Assembly (NCBI GenBank): GCA_947372745.1
Contig: CANBUY010000018.1
Coordinates: 1 to 46,136 of the forward strand
Direction of reading: 5' to 3'
From: Comamonadaceae bacterium
GTDB lineage: Bacteria; Pseudomonadota; Gammaproteobacteria; Burkholderiales; Burkholderiaceae_C
Length of the DNA: 46,136 bases
Shown here: positions 27,601-33,761 of the stretch, piece by piece
Layout: the number at the start of each line of letters is the position of its first letter
Position numbering within the stretch: the stretch's first letter is position 1
Position numbers and translations under genes: made by a program
Notes under the pieces: model-generated
What the model was told of the DNA's origin: nothing
Database searches by the model: none
What the model saw: the letters and a program-made list of their open reading frames with translations, nothing else

Positions 27601-28820
27601 GACAGCAACACAATAGTCGGCGCACTCAAGGCCACACCCACAGTGAATGGGGTACCGTTGGTCGTGCTGCTGTTGCCAGCTGCATCGACCACTGTAACGG
27701 AGGGCGTGTAGGTGCCCAGACCCAGCGCTGTGGCCGGCGTCACACTGTATTGTCCAGCGACCGCAACGGTCGTCAACGTCTGCCCACCTACCACCACCGT
27801 CACGAGGGCGCCCGTCTCGGCAGCTCCTGTGATGACGGGTGTGGCATTAGCGGTAATGTTGTCCGCTGCAGATGAACCTGTGTCATTAGCCACATCGTGT
27901 TGAATGGCACCAGTAACACCTGAAGGCGCCGCTGCGTCCACCGTGAAGGCCGCTCCAAAAGCCGTGCTGCTGTTGCCAGCCGCATCGGTCACGGTGATGG
28001 TTGGCGTATAGATACCGGAGCTCAGTGCCGCTGTAGGTGTCACACTGTAATGTCCGTTGGCATCAGCCGTGGTGGTCAGCGTTTGCCCGCCCACCAGCAC
28101 GCTAACGCGCGCACCAGCCTCGGCATTGCCTGCGATAACTGGCCTGGTGTTCGAGGTGATGTTGTCTGTAGCCAATGCACCTGTATCGTTCGTAGAATCA
28201 TGCAAAATTGAACCCGTCGTGCCGGTTGGCGCTACGGTGTCAACCGGCGCAGGCGCTGCACTGGAGCCGCCTCCGCCACCGCCCGCAGCCAAGGCTACAC
28301 CGCCAACACCAGCAGCCACTGCGCCTGCACCCAAACCAACGCCTGCCGCAGCAACACCTGCTGCACCTGCACCCGCCGCAGCACCTGCCGCCGCTGCGCC
28401 TGCCGCTGCGGCTGTACCCGCACCTGCAGCCGCGCCGGCACCAGCAGCCGCTCCAGCTCCCGCGCCATCAATCAAGCCACCTACAACGCCTGAACCCAGT
28501 TGGGCAAGCACCCACTCACCACCATCCTTAAGCACACTGACATCCACGTCAGCAAGCACCGAATCATCAGCCACATCAACATTTACCTGAGAACCCAATT
28601 CGACATCATCGCCAACCGATTCAGAAGCAAGTTTTTTCTTGAGTCGCCGAGCCTTTACGGGCAAAGCAACATCTAACGGCGCAGCATTCGCCACATTCAA
28701 CTGCTCAGCAGGAGACACCTCCGGCTGCTTTTTCAAAGAAATTTCTACTTGATTCTTTACGGATTTGGCTGTCATTTTGGTGCTTTCACTCTGTGGATAA
28801 AGGTATCTTGATTCACTCAC
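15603..28820 (-). CDS. Giant type I-secreted repeat protein (putative adhesin/biofilm protein), about 4400 residues
   Basis: 4405 residues from GTG at 28820, or 4390 from ATG at 28775; neither has a strong ribosome-binding site. Layout: polar N-terminus 1-108; Gly/Ala-rich hydrophobic segment about 109-185 ending in a Gly run; bacterial Ig-like array about 194-1482 of two alternating domain types, with another Ig-like domain to about 1594; then about 2500 residues of short repeats, each with a core like (Y/F)(V/I)xQxx(I/M)xA followed by a Gly/Asp-rich turn and an alternating hydrophobic strand, as in beta-solenoids; and a distinct C-terminal domain of about 300 residues. No GGxGxDxxx RTX nonapeptides are visible and cysteines are very rare. 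No Sec signal. It heads the operon with LapBCE-like exporter genes, so it is almost certainly the exported substrate. The N-terminal layout recalls BapA/LapA-type proteins; the long repeat section I do not recognise. Confidence 0.9.
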   Translation of the reverse strand: MSESRYLYPQSESTKMTAKSVKNQVEISLKKQPEVSPAEQLNVANAAPLDVALPVKARRLKKKLASESVGDDVELGSQVNVDVADDSVLADVDVSVLKDGGEWVLAQLGSGVVGGLIDGAGAGAAAGAGAAAGAGTAAAAGAAAAGAAAGAGAAGVAAAGVGLGAGAVAAGVGGVALAAGGGGGGSSAAPAPVDTVAPTGTTGSILHDSTNDTGALATDNITSNTRPVIAGNAEAGARVSVLVGGQTLTTTADANGHYSVTPTAALSSGIYTPTITVTDAAGNSSTAFGAAFTVDAAAPSGVTGAIQHDVANDTGSSAADNITANATPVITGAAETGALVTVVVGGQTLTTVAVAGQYSVTPATALGLGTYTPSVTVVDAAGNSSTTNGTPFTVGVALSAPTIVLLSSGDLVNATENTAGVTISGTAAVGSTVKIYDGASLIGTTTANDSGLYSLTGVNFATSAGATHNLTATATNNVGTSPASSIQTLVVDTVAPVAATGAILHNVGNDTGSSAVDNITANTTPVITGAAETGATVTVVVGGQTLTTVAVSGQYSVMPATALSVGSYTPSITVTDAAGNSSTTNGTPFTVSVALNAPTISLVSGDDKVNDSENTAGVTISGTAAVGSIVSIFDGVTLLGTATANASGNYSLTSVQFAATSGATHNLTATATNNVGPSAVSSIHAVTVDTTAPTGITGAIKHDVVNDTGASNFDSFTANTTPVITGAAETGSTVTVLVGGQTLTTTAVAGQFSVTPTTALSVGNYTLSITVVDAVGNSTTTTGTPFTVGVSLGAPTIALVAGDDRVNASENTAGVTISGAAFADSTVEIYDGGVLIGTTTADGAGAYSLTGVHFATSAGATHNLTAIASSNVGPSVASSIHAVAVDTTAPTGITGSVQHDSVNDTGALATDNITSNATPAITGAAESGTTVTVVVGGQTLTTTAVAGQYSVTPTTSLSAGSYTPAITVVDAAGNSTSITGTPFTVGVALSAPTIALVSGDDQVNGLENTAGVTISGTAGVGSTVKIYDGETLIETTTADGSGNYSVTGVHFAASAGATHNLTATATNNVGPSAASSIHAVIVDTVAPTGVTGAIRHNSVTDTGSSALDSITANTTPVITGSAERYSVVTVVVGGQTLTAVAGLSGYAVTPTTALSVGTYTPTITVTDAAGNTTTTNGTPFTVGVALSAPTIALVSGNDLVNGAENTAGVTISGTAAADSTVNIYDGASLIGTTTANGSGSYSLTGVNFAASAGATHNLTATATNNVGPSPASSIHAVTVDTVAPTATTGIVQQDAGNDTGASTGDSITSNTMPIITGHAEAGAQVSVVVAGQTLTTVADGNGDYAVIPLAELSDGNHTVTITVTDAAGNSQTVTGATITVDTLAPAGATGAITHASDTAGISNTDNITSINTPEIAGTAEIGAAVTVVVGGQTLTTVADETGHYSVTPEALGEGVHTIVVTVTDAAGNSTTTNGTSFEVALPPADTTVALLATNNTEAHPAALITGHADIREDRGERLVIEFDGVIYEEGVNLSGVILTVENNGDWTLDVSELVMGWPDGHYGVTAISTDVAGNVTTNVLTDALWLVNGCQQYVGGAVGIDNHWDVTADQSLAVDFGAYVTVLGGVEVTDFVNSSFTFGADDVTINECGIEVSNGDATFNIANNITFDGVNILAHDIQGPDQTADDSLFLATGVTLSAGGSITMLAQSVDGGVIPGMPSIHSEGGLITLDQSHIIANAWYDDAGELVAENSGIHLSAGDGIMISADGHVTAGVTLTQSYLGGDLVALGEDVNVRVGGAHIDLMAAGSGIVLVDQYTDIESSGSYTLANDINTTYPTYESTISGFEMLDVGLYQDHLYARDLVDASDASIYMNAMGGVGAGNVTLVQESMHGGSVNLDNVSIEVVGGFVSLIDSVVTSHSYEIVSGFDQSHDSTYWNAGDVGILQTNITADNGVVDASNAGISVGGGMGVLVGDVGIEQTNISATEGIDLSGANVGVWSQYRVEIGTVTVAYDQTATSSLNYSDELSAYDVEIQSSDVYVIQEALTAQHGDINASDVHVSQWSIGLISPFSLVNNVYVDQSEITALDGNVTLSNVTASEFNVYTSLGMGGAVDAQMGNFAYASFSDSTFYSDEFNGTNSNVYSETATSSSAYGAEVYVTQRNIYATDGGIDAHDVSAIKVDIYGETYYDGTLDFSNPVFSGDVYVEQNELHAMGDDAQGINIDFARAGVFSQDVLAMVSHTAYDNTHAHEVTMATLLGLDTTTIVNDYTYYFEETDFASVYVSQTDITADNGPISGINASVDISAESVIAGNIYIDQIAITARDGDVNLSGANLSIHAYNSISLVDHYSTTYERDYYSTAIDGVFSTDHGNNPLTNTFDTSLASVSIFQAALSAGGDLSMSNANVDVSAGSTMSIQEAYLVQVADTADGSINALNAGLTLAVGNNGWIDVENDVYVAQMALRALNQIDVPGDVVTGIDISGAHVTVSAGDNSYISADDVYVQQTDIQAGTNVFLYGSRAVVSAGDDGEINVPGAVYIEQSNILGGGYIDATGAQVGITVGSDDYNSASIYTDGAYVTQSHLTAGTGLDIDDARVNVIAGNGAEVYIDGSAYVSQTDIHAGTITDGIYGAYAEVTVAAGSGADVTATSVFIEQNYMTAAYLNISAASVEVSVGDDANIGLYDNAYIEQNWISATNAELRAGGANVTLVAGDNSYISADNVYVSQTEMTAYSDIEVWGARAVVTAGNGGNVDVPGAVFVEQNNISAGGYIDATGAQVGITVGSDDTNQASIYTDGAYVSQDYLTADSWMQIDNAGVNVVGGDGADIEIDGSAYVSQTENYAGNYYELNAANAHVTVAAGAGSVITAYDAFIEQNHMTAGYVNISAASVEVRVGNDAEISLYGSAYIEQNWISAVNGDISVSGANVTVAAGNNSYISADDVYVSQTEMTAYNDIDLWGARAVVTAGNGGNVDVPGAVFVEQNNISAGGYIDATGAQVGITVGSDDTNAASIYTDGAYVSQDHLTAGSWMDIDNAGVNVEGGDGAYVEIDGSAYVSQQYIYANDGIDGSDAHVTLAAGDNSVITVNDAYIAQNNITGAWVNVSAASVDVNVANGGDITLEYGASVDQFDIRAFNGSVDGTDASVRVTGGYDALITIDGDVSTPYSFSNWTPGNVYAGYTLTAGWSTYFGGADVFINQSDITATNNVSLAGAHVLVAVDHLDEIGLNTPPVSGNSMISLSGTEIYINQGGISAGAYYVDLSSAQISVLAGDSSDIHIAPQSSVSYDARFATWDNPQSNYHNRFEDYATSYSDYNQVSIHQHDVTAGQTLTADNDKIEIGAGNGSQITLDATSVLIDQSYLTALDGDINARNASVVFQIGDSSQLQLTPALDAFTRDHEFTAEDWTGIYYSDNSHSETLAQTYSGSVDVLQTHMTAAYAVDLSGANIQFNEGAYSDINVTGIDVFISQSDVTAQDGDVNANAALIEMSAQDNSGIYFAAAETANVYYYTFHHYEILQGTYWRTSDARVYDTVTGEQAFSINIEQNHLLAVDGDVSVSDSAITMQVGDSSTISLYGGDVFIEETILHAGGGNVDLSQVHIEMVGGLNSHIQLEQGHETLTHEYYTADNHNGQYWNVYPSFDGNVEVTTFGADIFISQSFITADESLSGTAYEITSGGDVYMDNVTINLSVGDATNPDGGWVSAHNVYIVQTAVTADENISATDVGVSIQAGENAFVEIRNANVIQNNMHAGAVLTSKLVNDYYIAPLTDDNGNSDLPIAYWGSMDLSGAYVHLASSTTATFDNGESSYEYQVAASNVYAHEAIIAQDHLWAGTTVDLSSASVDVMGHDVSVSQVVIAQSDIEAGGVLYAYDENYLGTNVSGYSHYQLDQMPTLSLIDPLTDLITNLGLVDLADASIDISASGNYIGDVIAMERNRIESGLLIDMHSNHINVTAADMTVGDIHNWLGVDGYYADEGNYDNLVDGAKAATFDFTGNEIHLNALNGDIAVNAYVEVFRFVTASEIDASVNHVALTATGNINVGLSVGMGTDVAAAVYDVPAVVNSSNSRIDIVAGGNVNVGDVYIGIHSDNNTTLDLTMDNNVIYISADNVYGNEIYNVDVTAQLTNGSSVNNNSLEVTADTGNGNIRFDGVHLAGTDASAHLWGNDISVGNLTVENVDSSHITFGAEYLTLFAGSDLTIDLIDLSSQGVDGWPEPSNVNKWESNATIDSDYALTIKQLNLDGAQAFLEFGASNDSSILYNITLNELGIGQNNGDLSYYVNGTLHQGSAVTQFASNISGMSHDGSALAEQYDLIDLSDLGITSVQQLDYSITLDNRFAGGVVKEIHFWLKDGESSSLASDSSVDFYLKDVQLLGTARHDFYAENGQQGAVNQVDSTDVWYAFWNYSLHLNNAPVVN
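19803..21119 (-). repeat. Two long tandem units of 660 and 657 bp in the giant protein, followed by a partial third
   Basis: The codons for IYTDGAYV begin at 21119, 20459 and 19802 on the - strand, giving periods of 220 and 219 residues. Each unit holds about six shorter repeats of around 37 residues with the Q-motif core (e.g. VYVSQTEMTA, VFVEQNNISA, AFIEQNHMTA). The third unit diverges after about 100 residues. Part of the pattern (YIDATGAQVGITVGSDD) also precedes the first unit. This is a recent in-frame block duplication laid over an older short repeat. Confidence 0.85.
24375..28241 (-). repeat. Tandem bacterial Ig-like domain array within the giant protein
   Basis: Thirteen domains in the order A A B A B A B A B A B A A. 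Type A (8 copies) starts near (V/T)APTGxTGxIxH and contains TPVITGAAE, VVVGGQTLTT and VTDAAGNS. Type B (5 copies) starts with LSAPTIALVSG and contains ENTAGVTISGTA and ATNNVGPS. An A-B pair is about 195 residues, giving a DNA periodicity of roughly 590 bp. Such arrays act as extension stalks in surface adhesins and recombine readily. Confidence 0.85.
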
Positions 28821-29091
28821 TCATCGTCTTGATGAAGCAAATGTCCTTGATGGTCGTTTGGATTGTAGCTAAAATTACACCATATTCATTATCGTTTTCC
28901 CTTTAAGTTGATATTTGTGATTACAACTTTGTAACAAATATTTATTGTGTATTTGGCGTTTAAACTCTTTAAACTGCCAATAGAGCCCTTATTTCTACGT
29001 TGGCAAAGCAATTGGCGTTGGCTGCCCGAACACGCTGCGACGCATAGGCCAGCGCTCCTCATTTAAAGCATCTGCAAACAAGGGACAAACC
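28821..29091. promoter_or_regulatory. Divergent promoter region between the giant-protein operon and the TPR-glycosyltransferase genes
   Basis: 271 bp without a gene, AT-rich in its middle. It holds a nested palindrome at 28911-28941: outer arms ATATTTG and CAAATAT enclosing TTACAA-CT-TTGTAA, with three unpaired bases on the left. It also holds TTATTTCTACG at 28989-28999, related to elements found before two other - strand operons (33805, 44107). The palindrome is placed to control one or both divergent transcripts. I could not pick -35/-10 boxes with confidence. Confidence 0.6.
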
Positions 29092-31065
29092 ATGCCCAAA
29101 CCACCAAATAGGCTGAATACTGCAAAAAGTTCGCCAGGGAAGCCTGTGATTAACCCAAAATCGGGAAATGTCACGCATGAACTTGTCGACGAGGCACTCG
29201 CGAGATGTACAAAATTTATTCAAAGCAAAGACTTTGATTCAGCCAATGCACTCTTTCAAAGGCTGCTGAAATCTCATCCCGATGATCCAAAGGTGCTGTT
29301 CCAGTACGCCGTTCTCAAGCTTCAAACAGGGGAAAACTCTTTTGCTGAGGATTTTTTAAAGAAAAGCCTTGCCAAGAATGAAGGCAACGTCCTTGCCGCC
29401 AAGTATTTGGGCTTGGCCTTGCTGAGACAATCAAAATTTCAGGCCGCCCTTGAGACGTTTGAAAAAATCGGGGTCGGTTTAGACAAAGATCCTGACTTTC
29501 ATTTCTACAAAGGTCAGACCCTTGGTTCATTGAATCGATTGGAAGAGGCGGTCAAGAGTGTTGCGCGCGCCTTAACGCTTCGACCTGAGTTTCCGAGCTA
29601 CCTTCACATTCTGGGCACCCTGTTTACGCAACTTAAACAAGATAAAAGGGCGCTTCCGATTTACTACCGGACCCTGGATCTGGCGCCAACGATGTGGGCT
29701 GCACGCATGTCGCTTGGGCATGCATTAATGAAACTGGGGCGTCACAAAGAAGCTATCAGTCACTACGCTGAAGTGCTCCGCGATGCACCTGACCGCCTTG
29801 ATGTGATGACCAATTTAGGCAATGCCTATTTAGCAACTGAGGACTACGGAACAGCCGAAACGCAATTCAAAAAACTCAAGGACATGTTTCCGGCGCAAGC
29901 CGTGGTCTACAACAATTTGGGTAATTTTTACAGCAAGACCAACCGCTACGACGATGCCTTGCTTCATTACGAGCAGGCCATTGAGCGACAGCATGTCTAC
30001 CCCGAGGCTTGGAACAATTACGCAATCACGCTGAGGCGACTCAACCGGGTTGAAGATTCACTCAAAGGACTGGAAACTGCAATTACTCAAAAAGATGAGT
30101 TTCCTGATGCGCGCTGGAATCGCTCCCTCTGCTTGCTACTCCTGGGGCGCATAGATGAAGGTTTTAGCGAATATGAATGGCGTTGGCGCGGTGGGGTGAA
30201 GGAGCTCAAACCGAAAAAAATGAGCAAACCTGAGTGGAAATCGGGTGAGTCCATCAAGGGAAAGCGAATCTTTGTGCATTCCGAACAAGGATTGGGCGAC
30301 CATATTCAGTTTATGCGCTACCTGCCCATACTGCAGTCCATGGGCGCACAAGTCATGGCCGAGTTCCCGGAGCCTTTGCTGGAAATCGCTAAACAATATG
30401 CACCCGACATCACATGGATTGAACGAGGAACACGCAAGCTCCCTGAGTTTGACGTTTATTGCCCACTACTGACCATCCCTGCTCGTTTAAATACCACGCT
30501 CGAGACGATACCCGCAAGCAAAGCCTACCTGCAGGCGACGCCTGATCGGAAAAAGTTCTTTCAAGAGAAACTGAAAGACACGAAGGTGCCACGCGTTGGC
30601 TTGGTGTGGTCTGGCAATCCCAAGCATCAAAATGATCGCAATAGATCCCTGACACTCAAGTCCTTGCTCAACGCACTCGGCACTGCCGAATTCACACCCA
30701 TTTCACTGATGAAAGAAGTGCGGCCCGAAGACCAGGACTACCTGAAAGAAAACGCCAATGTGTTGGACTTCAGCCAAGATCTGGACTCATTTTCAGACAC
30801 CGCCGGCTTGATTGCCAACCTGGATTTGGTGATTACAGTGGACACCTCGGTCGCACACCTCGCAGGAGCCTTGGGTTGCCCTGTTTGGGTGCTCACGCCT
30901 TTTGCGCCCGATTGGCGCTGGATGCTCGATCGACGTGACACACCTTGGTACCCTTCCATGGTGCTGTACCGCCAGCATGCGCCCCATGATTGGGATGGTG
31001 TGCTAACAGAACTAGCTGAGGACTTGAATAAAATTTGTCAAGAAACTGAGCTTGTAATGGCATGA
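29092..31065 (+). CDS. TPR protein with C-terminal family 9-like glycosyltransferase domain
   Basis: 657 residues, cytoplasmic. Residues about 30-360 are tandem TPR helices (e.g. AVVYNNLGNFYSKTNRYDDA, YPEAWNNYAITLRRLNR). The C-terminal domain begins near 391 (RIFVHSEQGLGDHIQFMRYL), with GLVWSGNPKHQNDRNRSL near 503 and VDTSVAHLAGALGCPVWVL near 580, as in ADP-heptose:LPS transferases (GT9) and similar GT-B enzymes. TPR plus GT-B is the architecture of several cytoplasmic protein glycosyltransferases, the TPRs gripping the acceptor protein. Its divergent position next to the giant-protein gene makes that protein the likely acceptor. The stop overlaps the protease start (ATGA). Confidence 0.82.
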   Translation: MPKPPNRLNTAKSSPGKPVINPKSGNVTHELVDEALARCTKFIQSKDFDSANALFQRLLKSHPDDPKVLFQYAVLKLQTGENSFAEDFLKKSLAKNEGNVLAAKYLGLALLRQSKFQAALETFEKIGVGLDKDPDFHFYKGQTLGSLNRLEEAVKSVARALTLRPEFPSYLHILGTLFTQLKQDKRALPIYYRTLDLAPTMWAARMSLGHALMKLGRHKEAISHYAEVLRDAPDRLDVMTNLGNAYLATEDYGTAETQFKKLKDMFPAQAVVYNNLGNFYSKTNRYDDALLHYEQAIERQHVYPEAWNNYAITLRRLNRVEDSLKGLETAITQKDEFPDARWNRSLCLLLLGRIDEGFSEYEWRWRGGVKELKPKKMSKPEWKSGESIKGKRIFVHSEQGLGDHIQFMRYLPILQSMGAQVMAEFPEPLLEIAKQYAPDITWIERGTRKLPEFDVYCPLLTIPARLNTTLETIPASKAYLQATPDRKKFFQEKLKDTKVPRVGLVWSGNPKHQNDRNRSLTLKSLLNALGTAEFTPISLMKEVRPEDQDYLKENANVLDFSQDLDSFSDTAGLIANLDLVITVDTSVAHLAGALGCPVWVLTPFAPDWRWMLDRRDTPWYPSMVLYRQHAPHDWDGVLTELAEDLNKICQETELVMA

Positions 31066-31811
31066 ATAGACAAGCAATGCGCCACTCACCCTGGCTCATT
31101 CGTTTGGGCGCGTTGCTTTTATTTTTTCTTTGCAACATACCCCCTTCTTTTAGCCAAACCAAATTCAACGGCTCAGGCACCGGGTTTTTTATTTCTTCCA
31201 ATGGTCTGCTGGTGACCGCTGCGCATGTCGTGCGTGACCAAGAAAAAATAATGGTGCTTTATGCGGGAAAGCTGACAAAAGCAGAAGTCATCAAGACCGA
31301 TACGGTCAATGACGTGGCGCTGGTGAAGGTTGACCGGTCACCCGTTTCTTTTTTACGCATCGGACGGTCTGACAACATCCCGGTTGGGCTGGAGGTCTAC
31401 GCTATTGGCTATCCGCAAGTCAACGTTCAAGGTCTTAGCCCCAAATTCACCGCAGGCATCATCAATAGCAACTCGGGACTCAAGGGCAGCACCAAGCACT
31501 TTCAGTTCAGCGCTGAGATTCAGCGCGGAAATTCAGGTGGGCCCTTGCTCGGTACGGATGGCACGGTGGTGGGGATTGTTTTGTCCAAATTAGGGATGAA
31601 TTCCATCACTGAGATAAAGATGGATCTCCCCCAGAATGTGAACTACGCACTCAAATCCAACTTTATTATGGATCTTGTGAATGAGATGGATGAAATTCCA
31701 GCGCGCCTATCGATCAATCCAAAATCTGACAAGCGCCCCTTTGAAATATACAGAGACAGCGTGATGGCGGTTGTACCGGTCTTTGTAACAAGAACAGAAG
31801 CCACAAATTAG
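31062..31811 (+). CDS. Exported trypsin-like serine protease (HtrA-type catalytic domain, no PDZ)
   Basis: 249 residues with an N-terminal signal peptide or anchor (hydrophobic 12-27, SFSQ near 29-32). The catalytic triad is His55 (TAAHVV), Asp84 (NDVALVKV) and Ser158 (GNSGGPL). Family members of the DegP type carry one or two PDZ domains after the protease; here only about 70 residues follow and no PDZ is visible. It is translationally coupled to the TPR-glycosyltransferase and divergent from the giant-protein operon. A role in trimming or releasing the exported protein is possible but inferred only from position. It ends 12 bp before a convergent gene. Confidence 0.85.
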   Translation: MNRQAMRHSPWLIRLGALLLFFLCNIPPSFSQTKFNGSGTGFFISSNGLLVTAAHVVRDQEKIMVLYAGKLTKAEVIKTDTVNDVALVKVDRSPVSFLRIGRSDNIPVGLEVYAIGYPQVNVQGLSPKFTAGIINSNSGLKGSTKHFQFSAEIQRGNSGGPLLGTDGTVVGIVLSKLGMNSITEIKMDLPQNVNYALKSNFIMDLVNEMDEIPARLSINPKSDKRPFEIYRDSVMAVVPVFVTRTEATN

Positions 31812-31823
31812 GGTGACGGGCGC

Positions 31824-32330
31824 TCAGTGGAATTGAGGGGGAACAACAGCCACTTCAACCACAGGCGTTGATTCCATGCCCATAGGGGCCTCCCATTTCG
31901 CCTGCTGAATCATTCGTTGGAGCAGCATGTTCATGGACCGCAACAAGGACTCTGACAGGTTAAGGGACAAGACTCTTCCGTCTTTCAGCCCCAACTTGAT
32001 CTTGATCTGCTTGTCGAAAACCCAGTCAACAAACATGACCAGCAAAGGTGTAGCGCCAAGTGGAAAGTGTTCGGTTTTTTTAAATTCAACGTTAAAGTTA
32101 GTTTGGCGGGTAGCCGCTTCTTGCTTGAACTCTGCGATAGCCTGGGCAGTTTTTTTTCCGTGATCTCTCTCCAAAATCTCAATTATTTTTGCTTCAGCCC
32201 CACCGACCAATTGAAAAGTTATTCTTCTGGTTAAAAAAAACCTGTACTCTTCACCGGACGTTGTGTTGAGTCTGAACAGGATTCTGTCCTCCCGGCTGTC
32301 GTAGCCGGCATTCATTTGACTAAGTGACAT
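31824..32330 (-). CDS. Hypothetical protein, 168 residues, coupled to an AMP-forming ligase gene
   Basis: I do not recognise the family. The protein is soluble-looking, without signal peptide or membrane helix. It reads as a beta-rich first part (RILFRLNTTSGEEYRFFLTRR), a charged helix (about 45-75) and a second beta-rich part ending in helices (SESLLRSMNMLLQRMIQQAK). It starts 6 bases after the stop of the adenylating ligase gene, so it is probably co-expressed. Coding support: one clean frame, an ATG start and tight spacing. Confidence 0.7.
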   Translation of the reverse strand: MSLSQMNAGYDSREDRILFRLNTTSGEEYRFFLTRRITFQLVGGAEAKIIEILERDHGKKTAQAIAEFKQEAATRQTNFNVEFKKTEHFPLGATPLLVMFVDWVFDKQIKIKLGLKDGRVLSLNLSESLLRSMNMLLQRMIQQAKWEAPMGMESTPVVEVAVVPPQFH

Positions 32331-32336
32331 GGCGGG

Positions 32337-33761
32337 TTAACGGTCATCCGTATGAACTTTGAAAAAAGGTAGCAACTCATTGCGGCGAATTTTTCCAGTG
32401 TTGGTCCTGGGCAAAGTACTCAATAACGTGATGACAATATTGTTCACAGGAACCCTTAACACTTTCTTTATTTCTCGGATGACGTCGTCCTTGGCACTCG
32501 GGCTCTCGAGAACCAGTGCCAAGCACAACTGCACCGATCCATCATTGGCGTTGTGTGTCAGAAATGCGGCATCTGCAACACCCTTCACGCCCTTGACGAC
32601 GTCTTCAAGCTCTTCTGGTCTTTGTTTGTAGCCGGCAAGGTTCAGCATGTCATCGGCGCGGCCAAGCAAACGAATTTCATTGACTGACGACATGACCACC
32701 TCGTCGCCGGGATAAAACCAGCCTTGCTTGAATCGTTCCCTGCTTGCGCTTGGGTTGTCAACATAGTCATCAGCCATGATTTGATTGCGCACCCGTAATT
32801 GACCAAGCTCACCCCTGGGAACCTCTTGGTCAACATCATTAACCACCTGAACCTCGGTACAAGGAACCACAATACCCCGGCCATCCGCAGTCATCACGCA
32901 GATGGGACCCACTTCATTGGTGCCGTAGGTGTTAACAATGCTGGTGGCCAAACGTGAAAGCACCCGATCGCGCATGGCGGACATCAGTGGCGCACCGGCG
33001 GTACTGATTTCAAGCTTGGGTGGTTTGACAAAATCGGAGGGGAGCGTTTTCATGACCTGTTCTATGGTGGCTGGCAGCATCCAGGTGTGCGTGGCGTGGC
33101 GGAGCATTAACAAGTCGCCCATTACCAGCGACCCGCCTAAGCGTAGGCATAAGACGGCCCTCATGTAAAAGGTATTGACGGAAAACGGGGCTGCCACATA
33201 GAAACGTGTTTGGCTCGAGTACCCAGCAGAGTTGGCAAGGTAAGACAACCACTGGGCCTGTCTTGCCCTCAAAATCATGATTTTTTTAGGTGTTCCTGTC
33301 GTCCCGGAGGAGCGAATCATCCGCACAGGGTCAGTATCGCCAAGCTCATAATTCGGCACGCCCACAGACACCTTTGTTTGATCTCGCCAGTTTGGCGATA
33401 GGCGATGATGATTAACACCCGGTGAAGAAAACTCAAGCGTCGAAATGACCAAATTTACGCTGGACATCAACGCCAATGGAAAAGGATCCTCGGTCATTTG
33501 TATGGAGGTCGAAAACGCACCCATTAATTCTGTAGCCAAAACAAATATCAGGTGCTCATAGGGGTCGTCTAATCCCACCACAAGACTGTTACTTTTTATA
33601 AGCGACAGCTGAGCCAAGTACTGACTTGCCCGGTAAATATCTTTCTCAAGTTGAGCATAGGTGATGGTTCCCTTGTCAAATTCGATGGCAACTTTTACGT
33701 CCATCTGTGCGTGATAGGAAATGAACCGAGCCGTTGTGGGTGAATGAGGTGTTTGCATCAT
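32337..33761 (-). CDS. AMP-forming acyl/aryl-adenylating ligase (ANL superfamily), copy 1
   Basis: 474 residues. It activates a carboxylate with ATP to an acyl-adenylate, usually for transfer to CoA or a carrier protein. Core motifs are present: RSSGTTGTPKK (P-loop), YGTNEVGP, FYPGDE, GRADDMLNLAGYKQRPEELE hinge, and TNTGKIRRNEL with the catalytic Lys. The adenylation domain is rather short and substrate cannot be predicted. No carrier protein or condensation domain lies in the window. It forms a two-gene - strand unit with the 168-residue protein. A second, distinct ANL ligase is at 39955-41424. Two ATGs stand at the start (33761 and 33758). Confidence 0.88.
   Translation of the reverse strand: MMQTPHSPTTARFISYHAQMDVKVAIEFDKGTITYAQLEKDIYRASQYLAQLSLIKSNSLVVGLDDPYEHLIFVLATELMGAFSTSIQMTEDPFPLALMSSVNLVISTLEFSSPGVNHHRLSPNWRDQTKVSVGVPNYELGDTDPVRMIRSSGTTGTPKKIMILRARQAQWLSYLANSAGYSSQTRFYVAAPFSVNTFYMRAVLCLRLGGSLVMGDLLMLRHATHTWMLPATIEQVMKTLPSDFVKPPKLEISTAGAPLMSAMRDRVLSRLATSIVNTYGTNEVGPICVMTADGRGIVVPCTEVQVVNDVDQEVPRGELGQLRVRNQIMADDYVDNPSASRERFKQGWFYPGDEVVMSSVNEIRLLGRADDMLNLAGYKQRPEELEDVVKGVKGVADAAFLTHNANDGSVQLCLALVLESPSAKDDVIREIKKVLRVPVNNIVITLLSTLPRTNTGKIRRNELLPFFKVHTDDR

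Noticed and set aside
24012-27875. Series of + strand ORFs opposite the Ig-like array
   Set aside because: They repeat with the same period as the array and mirror its sense codons; none has a ribosome-binding site or a recognisable domain.
19803-28241. CRISPR array or DNA satellite suggested by strong periodicity
   Set aside because: The periods (about 590 and 660 bp) are in frame and encode protein domains; there are no short identical repeats with unique spacers.
28057-28590. 177-residue Pro/Ala-rich ORF on the + strand
   Set aside because: It is the antisense shadow of the Gly/Ala-rich N-terminal segment of the giant protein, with no start signal of its own.
15603-28820. RTX-type calcium-binding nonapeptides in the giant protein
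   Set aside because: Despite a type I exporter and many Gly/Asp turns, no run of GGxGxDxxx repeats is present; the turns are irregular and belong to the Q-motif repeats.
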